A stretch of 64,000 bases of DNA from Weissella cibaria (GTDB lineage Bacteria > Bacillota > Bacilli > Lactobacillales > Lactobacillaceae): NCBI RefSeq assembly GCF_004521965.1, contig NZ_SDGK01000031.1:34821-98820 (forward strand), read 5' to 3'. The notes under the pieces were generated by a model. The model searched no databases. It saw nothing but the letters and a program-made list of their open reading frames with translations, and was not told where the DNA came from. Made by a program: the position numbers and the translations under genes. Shown here piece by piece: positions 1 to 8,093 of this stretch; position 1 is the first letter of the stretch; every line of letters starts with the position of its first letter.

Positions 1-935
1 AACTTGGGTTAACAGCGGGTGCGCTGGCAATTGCAATTGGGGGAACGGTTTGGTTTGTTCAAAATCGTGATGCACAAACGGCTACGAAAAGTGGCGGACT
101 ACGTGTTGTCACAACAAATTCAATCCTTGAAGACATGGTTGAACAAGTTGGTGGTGATGATGTATCGGTTTACAGTATCGTTAAGCGTGGAACAGATCCG
201 CACGAATATGAACCTAAAACAGCAGATATTACTGCAACAACGGAAGCAAATGTGATTTTCCACAATGGACTTAGCTTGGAAACGGGTGGTAACGGATGGT
301 TCTCAAAGCTTACGAAAACAGCTAATAAGCGGGATAACCATGAAGTGTTTTCAGCATCACGTTTAGTCGAGCCACTGTTCTTGACGTCAAAAGGCAAGGA
401 AGATGAAATGGATCCACATGCCTGGTTGGACTTAAATAATGGTATTAAGTATGTTGAGACAATTACAAACGTCTTGAAGGATAAGGACCCAGAACATGAG
501 CAAGCTTTCCAAAAGCGTTCGGATGCGTATATTGCGAAGTTACGTGCGTTGCATAACGAAGCCAAAGAAAAATTTGCTGATGTGCCAATTGAAAAGCGCT
601 TGTTGGTGACATCGGAAGGTGCCTTTAAGTACTTCTCAAAGGCGTATGGCATTCAACCAGCCTTTATCTGGGAAATTAATACTGAGTCACAGGGAACGCC
701 TGAGCAAATGAAGCAGGTATTAGCCAAGATTGCGGCATCGGATGTAAAGTCGTTGTTTGTTGAAAGTTCAGTATCACCAAAATCAATGGAAAAGGTGTCG
801 AAGGAGACAGGGTTGCCAATTTACGAAAAGATTTATACCGATTCATTGGCGAAGAAGGGGACAACAGGAGATACCTATTACGATATGGTTAAGTGGAATA
901 TTGATAAGATTCACGCGGGAGTGTTAGTCGATTAA
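1..935 (+). CDS. Metal ABC transporter solute-binding protein (cluster A-I/TroA type), 5' end outside window
   Basis: Extracytoplasmic binding protein that delivers a divalent metal, probably Mn or Zn, to an ABC importer. The frame is open from base 3, so the start codon lies upstream of the window. The visible N-terminus is a hydrophobic helix (LTAGALAIAIGG.VWFV) followed by a polar region. The four metal ligands of the PsaA/MntC family can be placed: His in DPHEYEP, His in MDPHAWLDL, Glu in TSEGAFKYF and Asp in IYTDS. A His-His-Glu-Asp set is typical of Mn-binding members, so manganese is favoured, but this is inference. No lipobox cysteine is visible in the part that can be read, and the hydrophobic helix seems to act as a membrane anchor. 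The ATPase and permease genes are presumably upstream. Family confidence is high; substrate confidence is moderate. Confidence 0.9.
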   Translation, partial: LGLTAGALAIAIGGTVWFVQNRDAQTATKSGGLRVVTTNSILEDMVEQVGGDDVSVYSIVKRGTDPHEYEPKTADITATTEANVIFHNGLSLETGGNGWFSKLTKTANKRDNHEVFSASRLVEPLFLTSKGKEDEMDPHAWLDLNNGIKYVETITNVLKDKDPEHEQAFQKRSDAYIAKLRALHNEAKEKFADVPIEKRLLVTSEGAFKYFSKAYGIQPAFIWEINTESQGTPEQMKQVLAKIAASDVKSLFVESSVSPKSMEKVSKETGLPIYEKIYTDSLAKKGTTGDTYYDMVKWNIDKIHAGVLVD

Positions 936-981
936 TCATGGAGAATGATTACATGACCTAAACAACACACAATTAATTTAG

Positions 982-1013
982 AAAGTCACGTTCAGCCATG
1001 GCGTGGCTTTTTT
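982..1013 (+). terminator. Rho-independent terminator of the metal-binding protein gene
   Basis: The arms AAGTCACG and CGTGGCTT pair with one G-U and are followed by a run of T. It lies 47 bp after the stop codon. The rest of the 305-bp gap up to 1240 holds a TATAAT box at 1097-1102 with no clear -35, probably the promoter of the next gene. Confidence 0.8.
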
Positions 1014-1240
1014 GTTGCGCTTTCGGGTCACATAAAAGTCCGATATATTGCACTTTTGGTTGAGCATTTATGCACGAACAGACGGACCTAAATTGCTATA
1101 ATGAAACGAAAAACCTTTTGTCTATAGGTCAAAACATGCTCAAAAAACAAGTGAATACGTTTACAAATTCAATTTTCAGGTCTAAAATGGCTAATGGATT
1201 TATTTTTTATTAGTGGGATTATTATTGAGGAGATTTTTGT

Positions 1241-2917
1241 ATGGCTACTAAAAACATTGTTGTCGTCGGCGCGGGTTATTCTGGTGTCTTCACGGCACGT
1301 AAATTGGCTAAGCAATTGAAGGGTACTGATTACCAAATCGTTTTGGTTGATCGTCACTCATTCTTTACGTATATGACTGAGTTGCACGAAGTTGCAACGA
1401 AGCGTGTTGAGCCTAAACACATTCAACTTGATTTGCGTACGTTGTTCGTGCGTCAACCAAACGTTAAAATTGTGACGGCTAATCTTGAAGGCGTTGACAA
1501 GGACGCCAAGATTGTAAAGACGTCAGAAGGCGACATTGCCTACGAAAAATTGGTTTTGGCAACTGGTGGTACAACGAACACGTTCGGTACACCAGGTGTT
1601 GAAGAATACGGCTTCACATTGTGGTCATTTGAAGAAGCAGTTAAGCTTCGTGCCCACATTGAAAAGGTTATTCGTGAAGGCGCCATGGAATTGGATCCCG
1701 CTAAGCGTGAAGCAAAGTTGCGTATCGCAGTGGTTGGTTCCGGATTCACGGGTGTTGAATTGGCAGGTGAGTTGATTGAACAACGTCGCGAATTAGCCGA
1801 AGCTAACAACTTGGATGAATCAGAAATTAAGATTGATGTTATCGAAGCCGCACCAACAATTTTGAATATGCTTGCAAATCGTAAGTTGGCTGACAAGGGT
1901 GAGCAATACATGATTAATCATGGGATTAACTTGCGTAAGTCTGCTGGTGTTGTTGAAGTTAAGGAAAGTGCTGCTGTCTTGAAGGACGGCACAGAAGTTC
2001 CAACTGAGACATTGGTTTGGACGGCTGGTGTTAAGGCAAAGGAACAAGGCTCACTTTGGGGCTTGGAACAAGGGCCTGCTGGTCGCTTTATGGCTGATGA
2101 ATACTCACGCGCCAAGGGCGAAGAAGATATCTATGTCGTTGGTGACGTAGCTGCTTATCAAGAACCTGCCCGTACAGTTGCGGACAACCCACGTTCAGGT
2201 TGGACGCCACAAACGGTTGAGGGTGGTGAATCAGCTGCAAACACGGCTGTCCCTAACATTGTGTATGACTTGACTGGTAAGGGTTCACGTAAGGCATTTA
2301 GGGGCCACTACCAAGGATATGCCGTTTCAATAGGTGCTCACTACACAGTAGGTATCGCGGAACAATTTGGTAGCATGAAGTTTGGTAAGAATGGTATTCC
2401 ACTCACGGGATTCTTTGCCAACATGTTTAAGCACGTGATTAACTTGTACTTCTTTACGCAAATCACGAGTGGTTACCACATTTTCCACTACATGATGGAC
2501 GAATTCTTCCGTACGCCAAACGGTCGTACGCCATTCTTTGGCTGGACGTCGCGTATGGGTAACGTTTTGTGGTCATTGCCACTTCGGATTGTTGTTGGAA
2601 TCTTGTGGATTCAAGCGGGTGCTGCTTTGAATGGTGGTGTCGGTGTATTGGCTTCACTTGTTGGTTGGTTGATTACATTTGGCTTGTTCACGTCATTGGC
2701 TTCATTCGTTGCCTTTGTGACGGGATTGGTTATGTTGATTGCTGGTCAAAGTGTTGCTGGATCTGCTATCTTGATGACGTTTGCTTCATTGGCCTTAATG
2801 AACGGTGCGGGACGCACGGTTGGTTTGGACTACTGGGTCGTGCCATTCCTTGAAAAGTCATTGGGACGTAGCTTGTACGGTAAGCACGAGTCACGTTACA
2901 ACGATTTGAAAAAGTAA
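1241..2917 (+). CDS. ndh: Type II NADH:quinone oxidoreductase with C-terminal membrane extension
   Basis: Single-subunit FAD enzyme that passes electrons from NADH to membrane quinones without pumping protons. The protein has 558 residues. The N-terminal FAD Rossmann motif is VVGAGYSGVFTARK (residues 6-19). The NADH-binding Rossmann motif is VVGSGFTGVELAGE near residue 167. The second FAD contact is the DIYVVGDVAAY segment near residue 295. Typical NDH-2 proteins are about 400 residues, so about 130 residues are extra. The extension from about residue 435 contains three to four hydrophobic segments and ends in a GAGRTVGLDYW stretch reminiscent of DoxX-family membrane proteins. The start is ATG with GGAG upstream. 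The gene stands alone between terminators. In a lactic acid bacterium it could regenerate NAD through respiration with supplied heme/quinone or through extracellular electron transfer; which one cannot be seen here. Confidence 0.93.
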   Translation: MATKNIVVVGAGYSGVFTARKLAKQLKGTDYQIVLVDRHSFFTYMTELHEVATKRVEPKHIQLDLRTLFVRQPNVKIVTANLEGVDKDAKIVKTSEGDIAYEKLVLATGGTTNTFGTPGVEEYGFTLWSFEEAVKLRAHIEKVIREGAMELDPAKREAKLRIAVVGSGFTGVELAGELIEQRRELAEANNLDESEIKIDVIEAAPTILNMLANRKLADKGEQYMINHGINLRKSAGVVEVKESAAVLKDGTEVPTETLVWTAGVKAKEQGSLWGLEQGPAGRFMADEYSRAKGEEDIYVVGDVAAYQEPARTVADNPRSGWTPQTVEGGESAANTAVPNIVYDLTGKGSRKAFRGHYQGYAVSIGAHYTVGIAEQFGSMKFGKNGIPLTGFFANMFKHVINLYFFTQITSGYHIFHYMMDEFFRTPNGRTPFFGWTSRMGNVLWSLPLRIVVGILWIQAGAALNGGVGVLASLVGWLITFGLFTSLASFVAFVTGLVMLIAGQSVAGSAILMTFASLALMNGAGRTVGLDYWVVPFLEKSLGRSLYGKHESRYNDLKK

Positions 2918-2926
2918 ATTGTAGCT

Positions 2927-2963
2927 AAAAAAGCTCGTCGATTTTTAGGTCGACGAGCTTTTT
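2927..2963. terminator. Bidirectional terminator between ndh and the TrmH-family gene
   Basis: A long perfect stem, AAAAGCTCGTCGA with TCGACGAGCTTTT, is flanked by A and T runs. It can serve both the plus-strand ndh gene and the convergent minus-strand methyltransferase gene. Confidence 0.88.
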
Positions 2964-3555
2964 ACATATGCTGAGAGGCATAGAAGGCGGCAATGATTCC
3001 GTGAGCGACACTCACATTGATCGAACGAACACTACCGTATTGTGGGATATAAATCATGGCATCAGCTGCCACAATGAGATCGTCAGCTAAGCCGAGCCGT
3101 TCTTCACCGAAAAGAAAGGCCGATTTTGCCGGGAAGATCACGTTATATAACGACTGCGGTTGGTAACCTAGTGTGTTGTCGACGGCATAAATGGTATAGC
3201 CATCAGTATGTAATTGGTCAAAAACAGCTTGGTAATCAGTTACCCGCCGATGTTCAATGTGCTCATAATTTTGTGTGCCTAAAGACCCGCGTCGGTCCCA
3301 TTTTTTGATGCCTTCAGGAGCGTCAGGAATAGCCGGGTTTTCAGGGTTTAAAAAAATGAGCTTGCGCATACCAAAGGCGTTGCTGTTACGTACGGCAGAA
3401 GCTTTGTTGAAGTCGTGGCTGAGGTTTTGCATGATTGAAATCATTTCGCCTCGGCGTTGGTCAAGGTCAGAGCGGATTTCATCGTCGGACCTGCCTTTGT
3501 AAAAGTCCGTCACATTACGATAATCGGCTGACCGGGTTAAATCAATATCAGACAT
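2962..3555 (-). CDS. TrmH/SpoU-family RNA 2'-O-ribose methyltransferase
   Basis: SAM-dependent SPOUT enzyme that methylates a ribose 2'-OH in tRNA or rRNA. The conserved C-terminal SPOUT signatures are visible as FLFGEERLGL and then SVRSINVSVAHGIIAAFY, which form the trefoil-knot cofactor site. The N-terminal half (DYRNVTDFYKGR onward) resembles TrmH proteins of lactic acid bacteria. An upstream in-frame ATG at 3594 exists, but the ATG at 3555 is preferred because GAGG lies ten bases before it and it gives 197 residues, a normal length. The target nucleotide cannot be deduced from sequence. The gene is convergent with ndh and divergent from ecfA1. Confidence 0.88.
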   Translation of the reverse strand: MSDIDLTRSADYRNVTDFYKGRSDDEIRSDLDQRRGEMISIMQNLSHDFNKASAVRNSNAFGMRKLIFLNPENPAIPDAPEGIKKWDRRGSLGTQNYEHIEHRRVTDYQAVFDQLHTDGYTIYAVDNTLGYQPQSLYNVIFPAKSAFLFGEERLGLADDLIVAADAMIYIPQYGSVRSINVSVAHGIIAAFYASQHM

Positions 3556-3671
3556 AATGGTAATCCTCTGTCTTCTATTGTAACCGACAAACAAACATCC
3601 TCAAACTAAACAAAAGCAAGCGGTTGTTTGTTATTATTGTAAGTATTAGAAAATAAAAAGGGGGCGCAAAC

Positions 3672-4514
3672 ATGACGCCAATTATTGAGTTGTCACACGT
3701 GACTTACTCATATCCTAATAGTGACACCCCAGCGTTGAACGATTTATCGTTGACGATTAATCAAGGTGAGTGGGTGGCAATTATTGGACATAATGGGTCA
3801 GGTAAGTCGACCTTAGCAAAATTATTGAATTACCTATTGGCGCCCACTGCAGGAGATATCACGATTGCCGGGACGCCGGTGACAGAAGAGAATATGTGGG
3901 ACATTCGCGACATGGTTGGCATGGTGTTCCAAAACCCTGATAACCAATTTGTTGGCGCAACGGTTGCTGATGATGTGGCGTTCGGGCTTGAAAATCGAGG
4001 TATTGCCCGCGATGAAATGATTACACGAGTGCAAGCAGCGTTGACTGAGGTCCAAATGGCGGCGTTTGCTGACCGCGAACCGGCCCGTTTATCAGGTGGA
4101 CAGAAGCAACGTGTTGCGATTGCATCGGTTCTTGCGATTCAACCGAAAATTTTGATTCTTGATGAAGCGACAGCCATGTTAGATCCTAAGGGACGGCGTG
4201 AAATGATTGCGTTGGTGCACGAACTGAAGACCCGGATGGGGGATGAATTGACCGTCTTATCAATTACCCATGATATTGAAGAAGCGGCGAGCGCTGATTA
4301 TGTCGTGGTCATTAATGATGGTGATTTGATTGAGACGGGCGCACCAGCACAGGTTTTTGCAAATGCGGATAAGCTGCGCAAGTATGGCTTAGCCGTCCCA
4401 TTTGCTGAGCAACTTAAGGAAAAATTGCGGGAACGTGGCATTGACGTCCCTGCGTCATATTTGACGACAGAAGGGATGGTAGATTGGTTATGGCAATCAA
4501 TTTCAACCAAGTAG
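3672..4514 (+). CDS. ecfA1: ECF transporter ATPase EcfA1
   Basis: One of two ATPases of the energy-coupling factor module that drives uptake of vitamins and trace metals through exchangeable S components. The protein has 280 residues. Walker A is GHNGSGKST (near residue 39), the Q-loop is VFQNPDNQF, the ABC signature is LSGGQKQR and Walker B is ILILDEATAMLD. A GGGG-rich ribosome site precedes the ATG. It is the first gene of an ecfA1-ecfA2-ecfT-truA run with overlapping or closely spaced genes. No S-component gene is adjacent, as expected for a shared (group II) module, whose S components are encoded elsewhere. Confidence 0.96.
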   Translation: MTPIIELSHVTYSYPNSDTPALNDLSLTINQGEWVAIIGHNGSGKSTLAKLLNYLLAPTAGDITIAGTPVTEENMWDIRDMVGMVFQNPDNQFVGATVADDVAFGLENRGIARDEMITRVQAALTEVQMAAFADREPARLSGGQKQRVAIASVLAIQPKILILDEATAMLDPKGRREMIALVHELKTRMGDELTVLSITHDIEEAASADYVVVINDGDLIETGAPAQVFANADKLRKYGLAVPFAEQLKEKLRERGIDVPASYLTTEGMVDWLWQSISTK

Positions 4515-5356
4515 GATTTACGTATCAATTAGATACACCATTCGCGGCCCAAGGTCTGCATGATGTCAATTTTACGATGCCAGAGGGTAAGTTTACGGCT
4601 GTGATTGGTCACACCGGATCAGGTAAATCTACGATGGTGCAACATTTAGATGGCTTAGTTATCCCGACAGTTGGAGAGATAACAATCGCCGAGCAACGGA
4701 TTGTGCCAACGACGAAACCCAAAGAGTTGAATAAGATGCGTGCACACGTCGGGTTAGTATTTCAATTTCCAGAAGCACAACTATTTGAACAAACAGTTTT
4801 AAAAGACGTGATGTTTGGACCGAAGAATTTTGGCAAGACGGCTGCTGAAGCTGAAGCAGCTGCAAAGCGCGCACTTCGAACGGTTGGGATGGCTGAAAAG
4901 TACGATGACCGCTCGCCTTTTGAATTATCAGGTGGTCAAATGCGCCGAGTCGCCATTGCTGGTGTGCTTGCAATGGAACCAGATTTGTTGATTCTAGATG
5001 AGCCGACGGCTGGACTGGATCCGGCAGGGCAAGAAGAATTAATGACTTTGTTCGCACGTCTACAAAAGGAGCGCCACTTAACGGTTGTATTAATTACACA
5101 CCAGATGGAGTATGTGGCACAATATGCCGATCATGTGGTTGTTTTTGAAGGTGGGACGGTCGTCAAAGAAGGCACACCAGCCAATATTTTTGATGACGTG
5201 GCTTGGTTGCAAGAGAAACAACTTGATGTACCAATTGCCAAGCAATTTGCCGATAAATTGGCTACAAAAGGTGTCACCTTAGATGCTGTGTTGGATATCG
5301 ATGCGCTGGTTGATCAATTAGCCAAGCAGTTAGGAGGGTCAACACATGTTCACTAA
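4490..5356 (+). CDS. ecfA2: ECF transporter ATPase EcfA2
   Basis: Second ATPase of the shared ECF module, which pairs with EcfA1 on the EcfT coupling helices. About 288 residues. Walker A is GHTGSGKST, the signature is LSGGQMRR and Walker B is LLILDEPTAGLD. The start overlaps the end of ecfA1. The ATG at 4490 gives the usual MAINF beginning. A TTG six bases upstream (4484) is an alternative and sits better behind AAGGGA, so the exact start is uncertain by two codons. The gene overlaps ecfT by 11 bases, consistent with translational coupling. Confidence 0.95.
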   Translation: MAINFNQVGFTYQLDTPFAAQGLHDVNFTMPEGKFTAVIGHTGSGKSTMVQHLDGLVIPTVGEITIAEQRIVPTTKPKELNKMRAHVGLVFQFPEAQLFEQTVLKDVMFGPKNFGKTAAEAEAAAKRALRTVGMAEKYDDRSPFELSGGQMRRVAIAGVLAMEPDLLILDEPTAGLDPAGQEELMTLFARLQKERHLTVVLITHQMEYVAQYADHVVVFEGGTVVKEGTPANIFDDVAWLQEKQLDVPIAKQFADKLATKGVTLDAVLDIDALVDQLAKQLGGSTHVH

Positions 5357-6146
5357 TATGATTATTGGCCGTTATATGCCGGGGAATTCTTGGATTCATC
5401 GTTTGGATGCTCGGACAAAATTGATTTTGAGTGTTGCTTTCATTTTCGTTGTATTCTGTGCGAATAATGTGGCGGGGTATGTCGTGGCGATTGCGTTCAC
5501 GTTACTATCGATTTTGTTGACGGGACTTGGTGTGGGCGTCTTTATTCGCGGCGTTCGACCACTGATGTTTTTGATGTTTATCACAACCCTATTGCAATTA
5601 TTCTTTGTTCAAACTGGTGATGTCCTGTGGCATTGGTTTTTTTTAACCGTCACCACTGGTGGTGTGACGAATAGTATCGCGGTCTTTGTCCGCTTTATGT
5701 TGATTATTATGTTTTCAACCATCTTGACGTTAACAACGCAACCGTTGGCAGTCGCTGATGCGATGGAGAGTCTATTGCAACCCTTGAAGAAGGTTGGCTT
5801 CCCAGTGGCTGAATTGGCGTTAATGCTATCGATTGCGCTTCGTTTCGTACCAACACTGATGGATGAAGCCGAGTCGATTATGAACGCACAACGTGCCCGT
5901 GGGGTTGAATTTAATGAGGGTAATATTATTAGTCGCATTAAGGCGTTTGTGCCACTCCTGATTCCTTTGTTTATCAACGCAATCAAGCGCGCAATTGAAT
6001 TGGGGGATGCCATGGAAGCCCGGGGTTATCGTGGTGGTGATAATCGAACGAAGTACCGTGTCTTAACTTGGCAAAAGCAAGATACAATTGCGGTAATTGG
6101 GTTCATTGTGTTTACGGTGTTACTTATCGCGACTAAATGGCTATAA
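5346..6146 (+). CDS. ecfT: ECF transporter transmembrane coupling protein EcfT
   Basis: Integral membrane scaffold that links the two ATPases to an S component. 266 residues with about five hydrophobic helices in the first half and the long cytoplasmic coupling helices in the second half. The two coupling motifs are visible around AQRARG (near residue 183) and EARGYRGG (near residue 225); these Ala-Arg-Gly segments insert into the ATPase grooves in this family. AGGAGGG sits eight bases before the ATG. Last transporter gene of the operon, 23 bp before truA. Confidence 0.96.
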   Translation: MFTNMIIGRYMPGNSWIHRLDARTKLILSVAFIFVVFCANNVAGYVVAIAFTLLSILLTGLGVGVFIRGVRPLMFLMFITTLLQLFFVQTGDVLWHWFFLTVTTGGVTNSIAVFVRFMLIIMFSTILTLTTQPLAVADAMESLLQPLKKVGFPVAELALMLSIALRFVPTLMDEAESIMNAQRARGVEFNEGNIISRIKAFVPLLIPLFINAIKRAIELGDAMEARGYRGGDNRTKYRVLTWQKQDTIAVIGFIVFTVLLIATKWL

Positions 6147-6169
6147 AAATAAAGTAAGAGGTGTTGAAT

Positions 6170-6919
6170 ATGCCGCGCTATAAAGCGACAATTTCATACG
6201 ATGGCACTGAATTTTACGGGTGGCAGGTGCAACCTGGGAAACGAACAGTGCAATTAGAAATGGAGAAAGTCGTCAATAAGATGGCTAAAAATCCAGCAGA
6301 CCACATTCGTGTGCAAGGCTCGGGACGAACTGATGCGCGAGTACACGCGCAAGGGCAAGTTGTCCATTTTGATTTACCGTTTGATATTCCAAACGAAGCG
6401 GTTCGAAAAGGGCTATCGACCATGTTGCCTTATGACATTGGCATTAAGTCAGTTGAAAGGGTTGATGAGTCATTTCACGCACAATTTAGTGCACATAATA
6501 AGACATATCGCTATCGCTTGTCGACGACGGAGTTCATCGATCCCTTTAAGCGCAATTACACGGGGCATTGGCACCGGCGCATTGATACGTCATTGATGCA
6601 GCAAGCGATTGGGGATTACGTGGGCGAACACGATTGGTTAAGTTTTGTTGCTTCTGGTTTCCAGCAGAAAACAACGGTGCGTACGGTCTATTCTGCTAAG
6701 ATGTGGGAGAAACCGGAAGAGGACGAAATTTGGTTTGAATTTACCGGGAATGGTTTTTTGTATAATCAAATTCGTATCATGGTCGGCGTTTTGCTGGAAA
6801 TTGGTAACGGATCACGGCCAGGTGATGACATTCAGCGATTATTTGCGGTGAAAGATCGGCAACAAGCACGATTTACAGCGCCAGCACAGGGTCTCTATTT
6901 AATGTCAGTTGACTATTAA
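6170..6919 (+). CDS. truA: tRNA pseudouridine(38-40) synthase TruA
   Basis: Converts uridines 38, 39 and 40 in the anticodon arm of many tRNAs to pseudouridine. 249 residues. The catalytic Asp lies in GSGRTDARVHAQGQV (about residues 46-60), the invariant TruA signature. The later motifs KTYRYRL and FTGNGFLYNQIRIMVG are also typical. A GTG in frame at 6161 is possible, but AGAGGTG lies at the correct distance from the ATG at 6170. The gene follows ecfT as in many Bacilli and is probably co-transcribed with it. Confidence 0.95.
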   Translation: MPRYKATISYDGTEFYGWQVQPGKRTVQLEMEKVVNKMAKNPADHIRVQGSGRTDARVHAQGQVVHFDLPFDIPNEAVRKGLSTMLPYDIGIKSVERVDESFHAQFSAHNKTYRYRLSTTEFIDPFKRNYTGHWHRRIDTSLMQQAIGDYVGEHDWLSFVASGFQQKTTVRTVYSAKMWEKPEEDEIWFEFTGNGFLYNQIRIMVGVLLEIGNGSRPGDDIQRLFAVKDRQQARFTAPAQGLYLMSVDY

Positions 6920-6965
6920 AAAACACGAAAACAATTAAATAGTTCAAATCTAGGGCGTATTTCCG

Positions 6966-6994
6966 TTGACGTTTTGGTTGAAAAAAGGTAAGAT
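6966..6994 (+). promoter_or_regulatory. Sigma-A promoter of the rplM-rpsI operon
   Basis: TTGACG (6966-6971) and TAAGAT (6989-6994) are separated by exactly 17 bases, about 100 bp before rplM. This gives the ribosomal protein operon its own strong start site despite the upstream truA transcript. Confidence 0.8.
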
Positions 6995-6999
6995 TAATC

Positions 7000-7090
7000 T
7001 CGGTATTGTTTACCACACCGCAATGGGAATGTCCTGGTACGACTTTTTTAATTATTGGTAAAGTAAACAAACAGAATATTGGAGGAAATT
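7000..7090 (+). promoter_or_regulatory. 5' leader of rplM, possible L13 autoregulatory leader
   Basis: The roughly 90-nt untranslated leader contains a pairing TACCA (7011) with TGGTA around a conserved-looking CACACCGCAATGGGAATGTCC loop region, then a T-rich stretch. Firmicutes are known to carry an L13 leader RNA upstream of rplM. I infer this one from position and the short stem only; a covariance-model search would decide. Confidence 0.4.
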
Positions 7091-7093
7091 TCC

Positions 7094-7537
7094 ATGCGTA
7101 CAACTTATATGGCAAAGCCAGGTGAGATCGATCGCAAGTGGTACGTCATCGATGCAACTGATATTGCATTGGGACGTTTGTCAACTGTCGTAGCATCAAT
7201 CTTGCGTGGTAAGAACAAGCCTACTTTCACGCCAAACGTCGACACGGGTGATAACGTTATCGTCATCAACGCCGAAAAGGTCGCTTTGACTGGTAAGAAG
7301 GCAACAGACAAGATTTACTACCACCACTCAAACCACCCAGGTGGATTGAAGGAGCGCAAGGCCGGTGATTTGCGAGAGAAGAACCCACAACGTTTGATCG
7401 AGCTTTCAGTTCACGGTATGTTGCCAAAGGGTACTCTTGGTCGCCAACAAGGTTTGAAGTTGCACGTGTTTGCTGGTTCAGAGCACACACACGCAGCACA
7501 AAACCCTGAAGTGTTGGATATCACTAACCTTATTTAA
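7094..7537 (+). CDS. rplM: 50S ribosomal protein L13
   Basis: Large-subunit assembly protein. 147 residues starting [16 protein letters not shown], with the family signature region [11 protein letters not shown] and the HPGGLKERK segment. GGAGG lies eight bases before the ATG at 7094; the in-frame TTG further upstream is not needed. Codon use is strongly biased, as in highly expressed genes. It is followed by rpsI after 25 bp, the universal bacterial order. Confidence 0.98.
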   Translation: MRTTYMAKPGEIDRKWYVIDATDIALGRLSTVVASILRGKNKPTFTPNVDTGDNVIVINAEKVALTGKKATDKIYYHHSNHPGGLKERKAGDLREKNPQRLIELSVHGMLPKGTLGRQQGLKLHVFAGSEHTHAAQNPEVLDITNLI

Positions 7538-7562
7538 TTTAACGAAAGGAGAATAGTTAATT

Positions 7563-7955
7563 ATGGCTCAAGTACAATACTACGGAACTGGCCGTCGTAA
7601 GAACTCTGTTGCCCGCGTACGTTTGGTACCTGGTAACGGTAACATCACGATCAACGGTCGTTCAGCTGAACAATACATTCCTTTCGCTAACTTGCGTGAG
7701 GTTATGGTACAACCATTCAATGTTACTGAAACTCTAGGAAACTACGATGTTTTGGTTAACGTAAACGGTGGTGGTTTCTCAGGTCAATCTGGTGCCATCC
7801 GTCACGGTATCTCACGTGCTTTGTTGCAAGTGGATCCTGACTTCCGTGCAGCTTTGAAGAAGGCTGGATTGTTGACTCGTGACGCTCGTATGAAGGAGCG
7901 TAAGAAGCCAGGTTTGAAGAAGGCCCGTAAGGCTTCACAATTCTCAAAGCGTTAA
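7563..7955 (+). CDS. rpsI: 30S ribosomal protein S9
   Basis: Small-subunit protein whose basic C-terminal tail contacts P-site tRNA. 130 residues with the conserved [14 protein letters not shown] start, [15 protein letters not shown] centre and the terminal SQFSKR tail. The last codons and the stop form the integration site of the mobile element that follows. The tail sequence is preserved, so S9 should be fully functional. Normally rpsI is followed by its terminator; here that terminator has been pushed 12 kb away to 19968 and a look-alike sits at 8053. Confidence 0.98.
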   Translation: MAQVQYYGTGRRKNSVARVRLVPGNGNITINGRSAEQYIPFANLREVMVQPFNVTETLGNYDVLVNVNGGGFSGQSGAIRHGISRALLQVDPDFRAALKKAGLLTRDARMKERKKPGLKKARKASQFSKR

Positions 7956-7957
7956 TC
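7942..7957 (+). repeat. attL core (rpsI 3' end)
   Basis: TCTCAAAGCGTTAATC, 16 bp, identical to 19908-19923. It covers the last rpsI codons, the stop codon and two further bases. Similarity to the right copy continues weakly upstream (TCACAAT against TCAAAATTG). Confidence 0.85.
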
Positions 7958-8001
7958 AAAAGGCTTACAAATCCCGCTGTATCAACGTTTTCGGAATTGT
8001 G

Positions 8002-8022
8002 TGGAGCGAGCTATGGAGCGAG
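8002..8022 (+). repeat. Left arm-type direct repeats, probable integrase binding
   Basis: TGGAGCGAG occurs twice with a 12-bp period. The same paired arrangement recurs near the other end at 19796-19816. Paired direct repeats inside both ends are typical arm sites bound by the N-terminal domain of Tn916/lambda-like tyrosine integrases. Confidence 0.65.
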
Positions 8023-8052
8023 TTCTATTCAAATTTGCGATTTAACGACATT

Positions 8053-8088
8053 AAAAGCATCTATTACTTCGGTAGTAGGTGCTTTTTT
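8053..8088 (+). terminator. Element-borne terminator resembling the rpsI terminator
   Basis: The stem AAAAGCATCTATTAC pairs with GTAGTAGGTGCTTTT around a TTCG tetraloop and is followed by T's. It closely matches the displaced host terminator at 19968-20004, with stem changes that keep pairing through G-U. It ends rpsI transcription at the element boundary and overlaps the start of the integrase gene's end region. Confidence 0.85.
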
Positions 8089-8093
8089 GTTAT

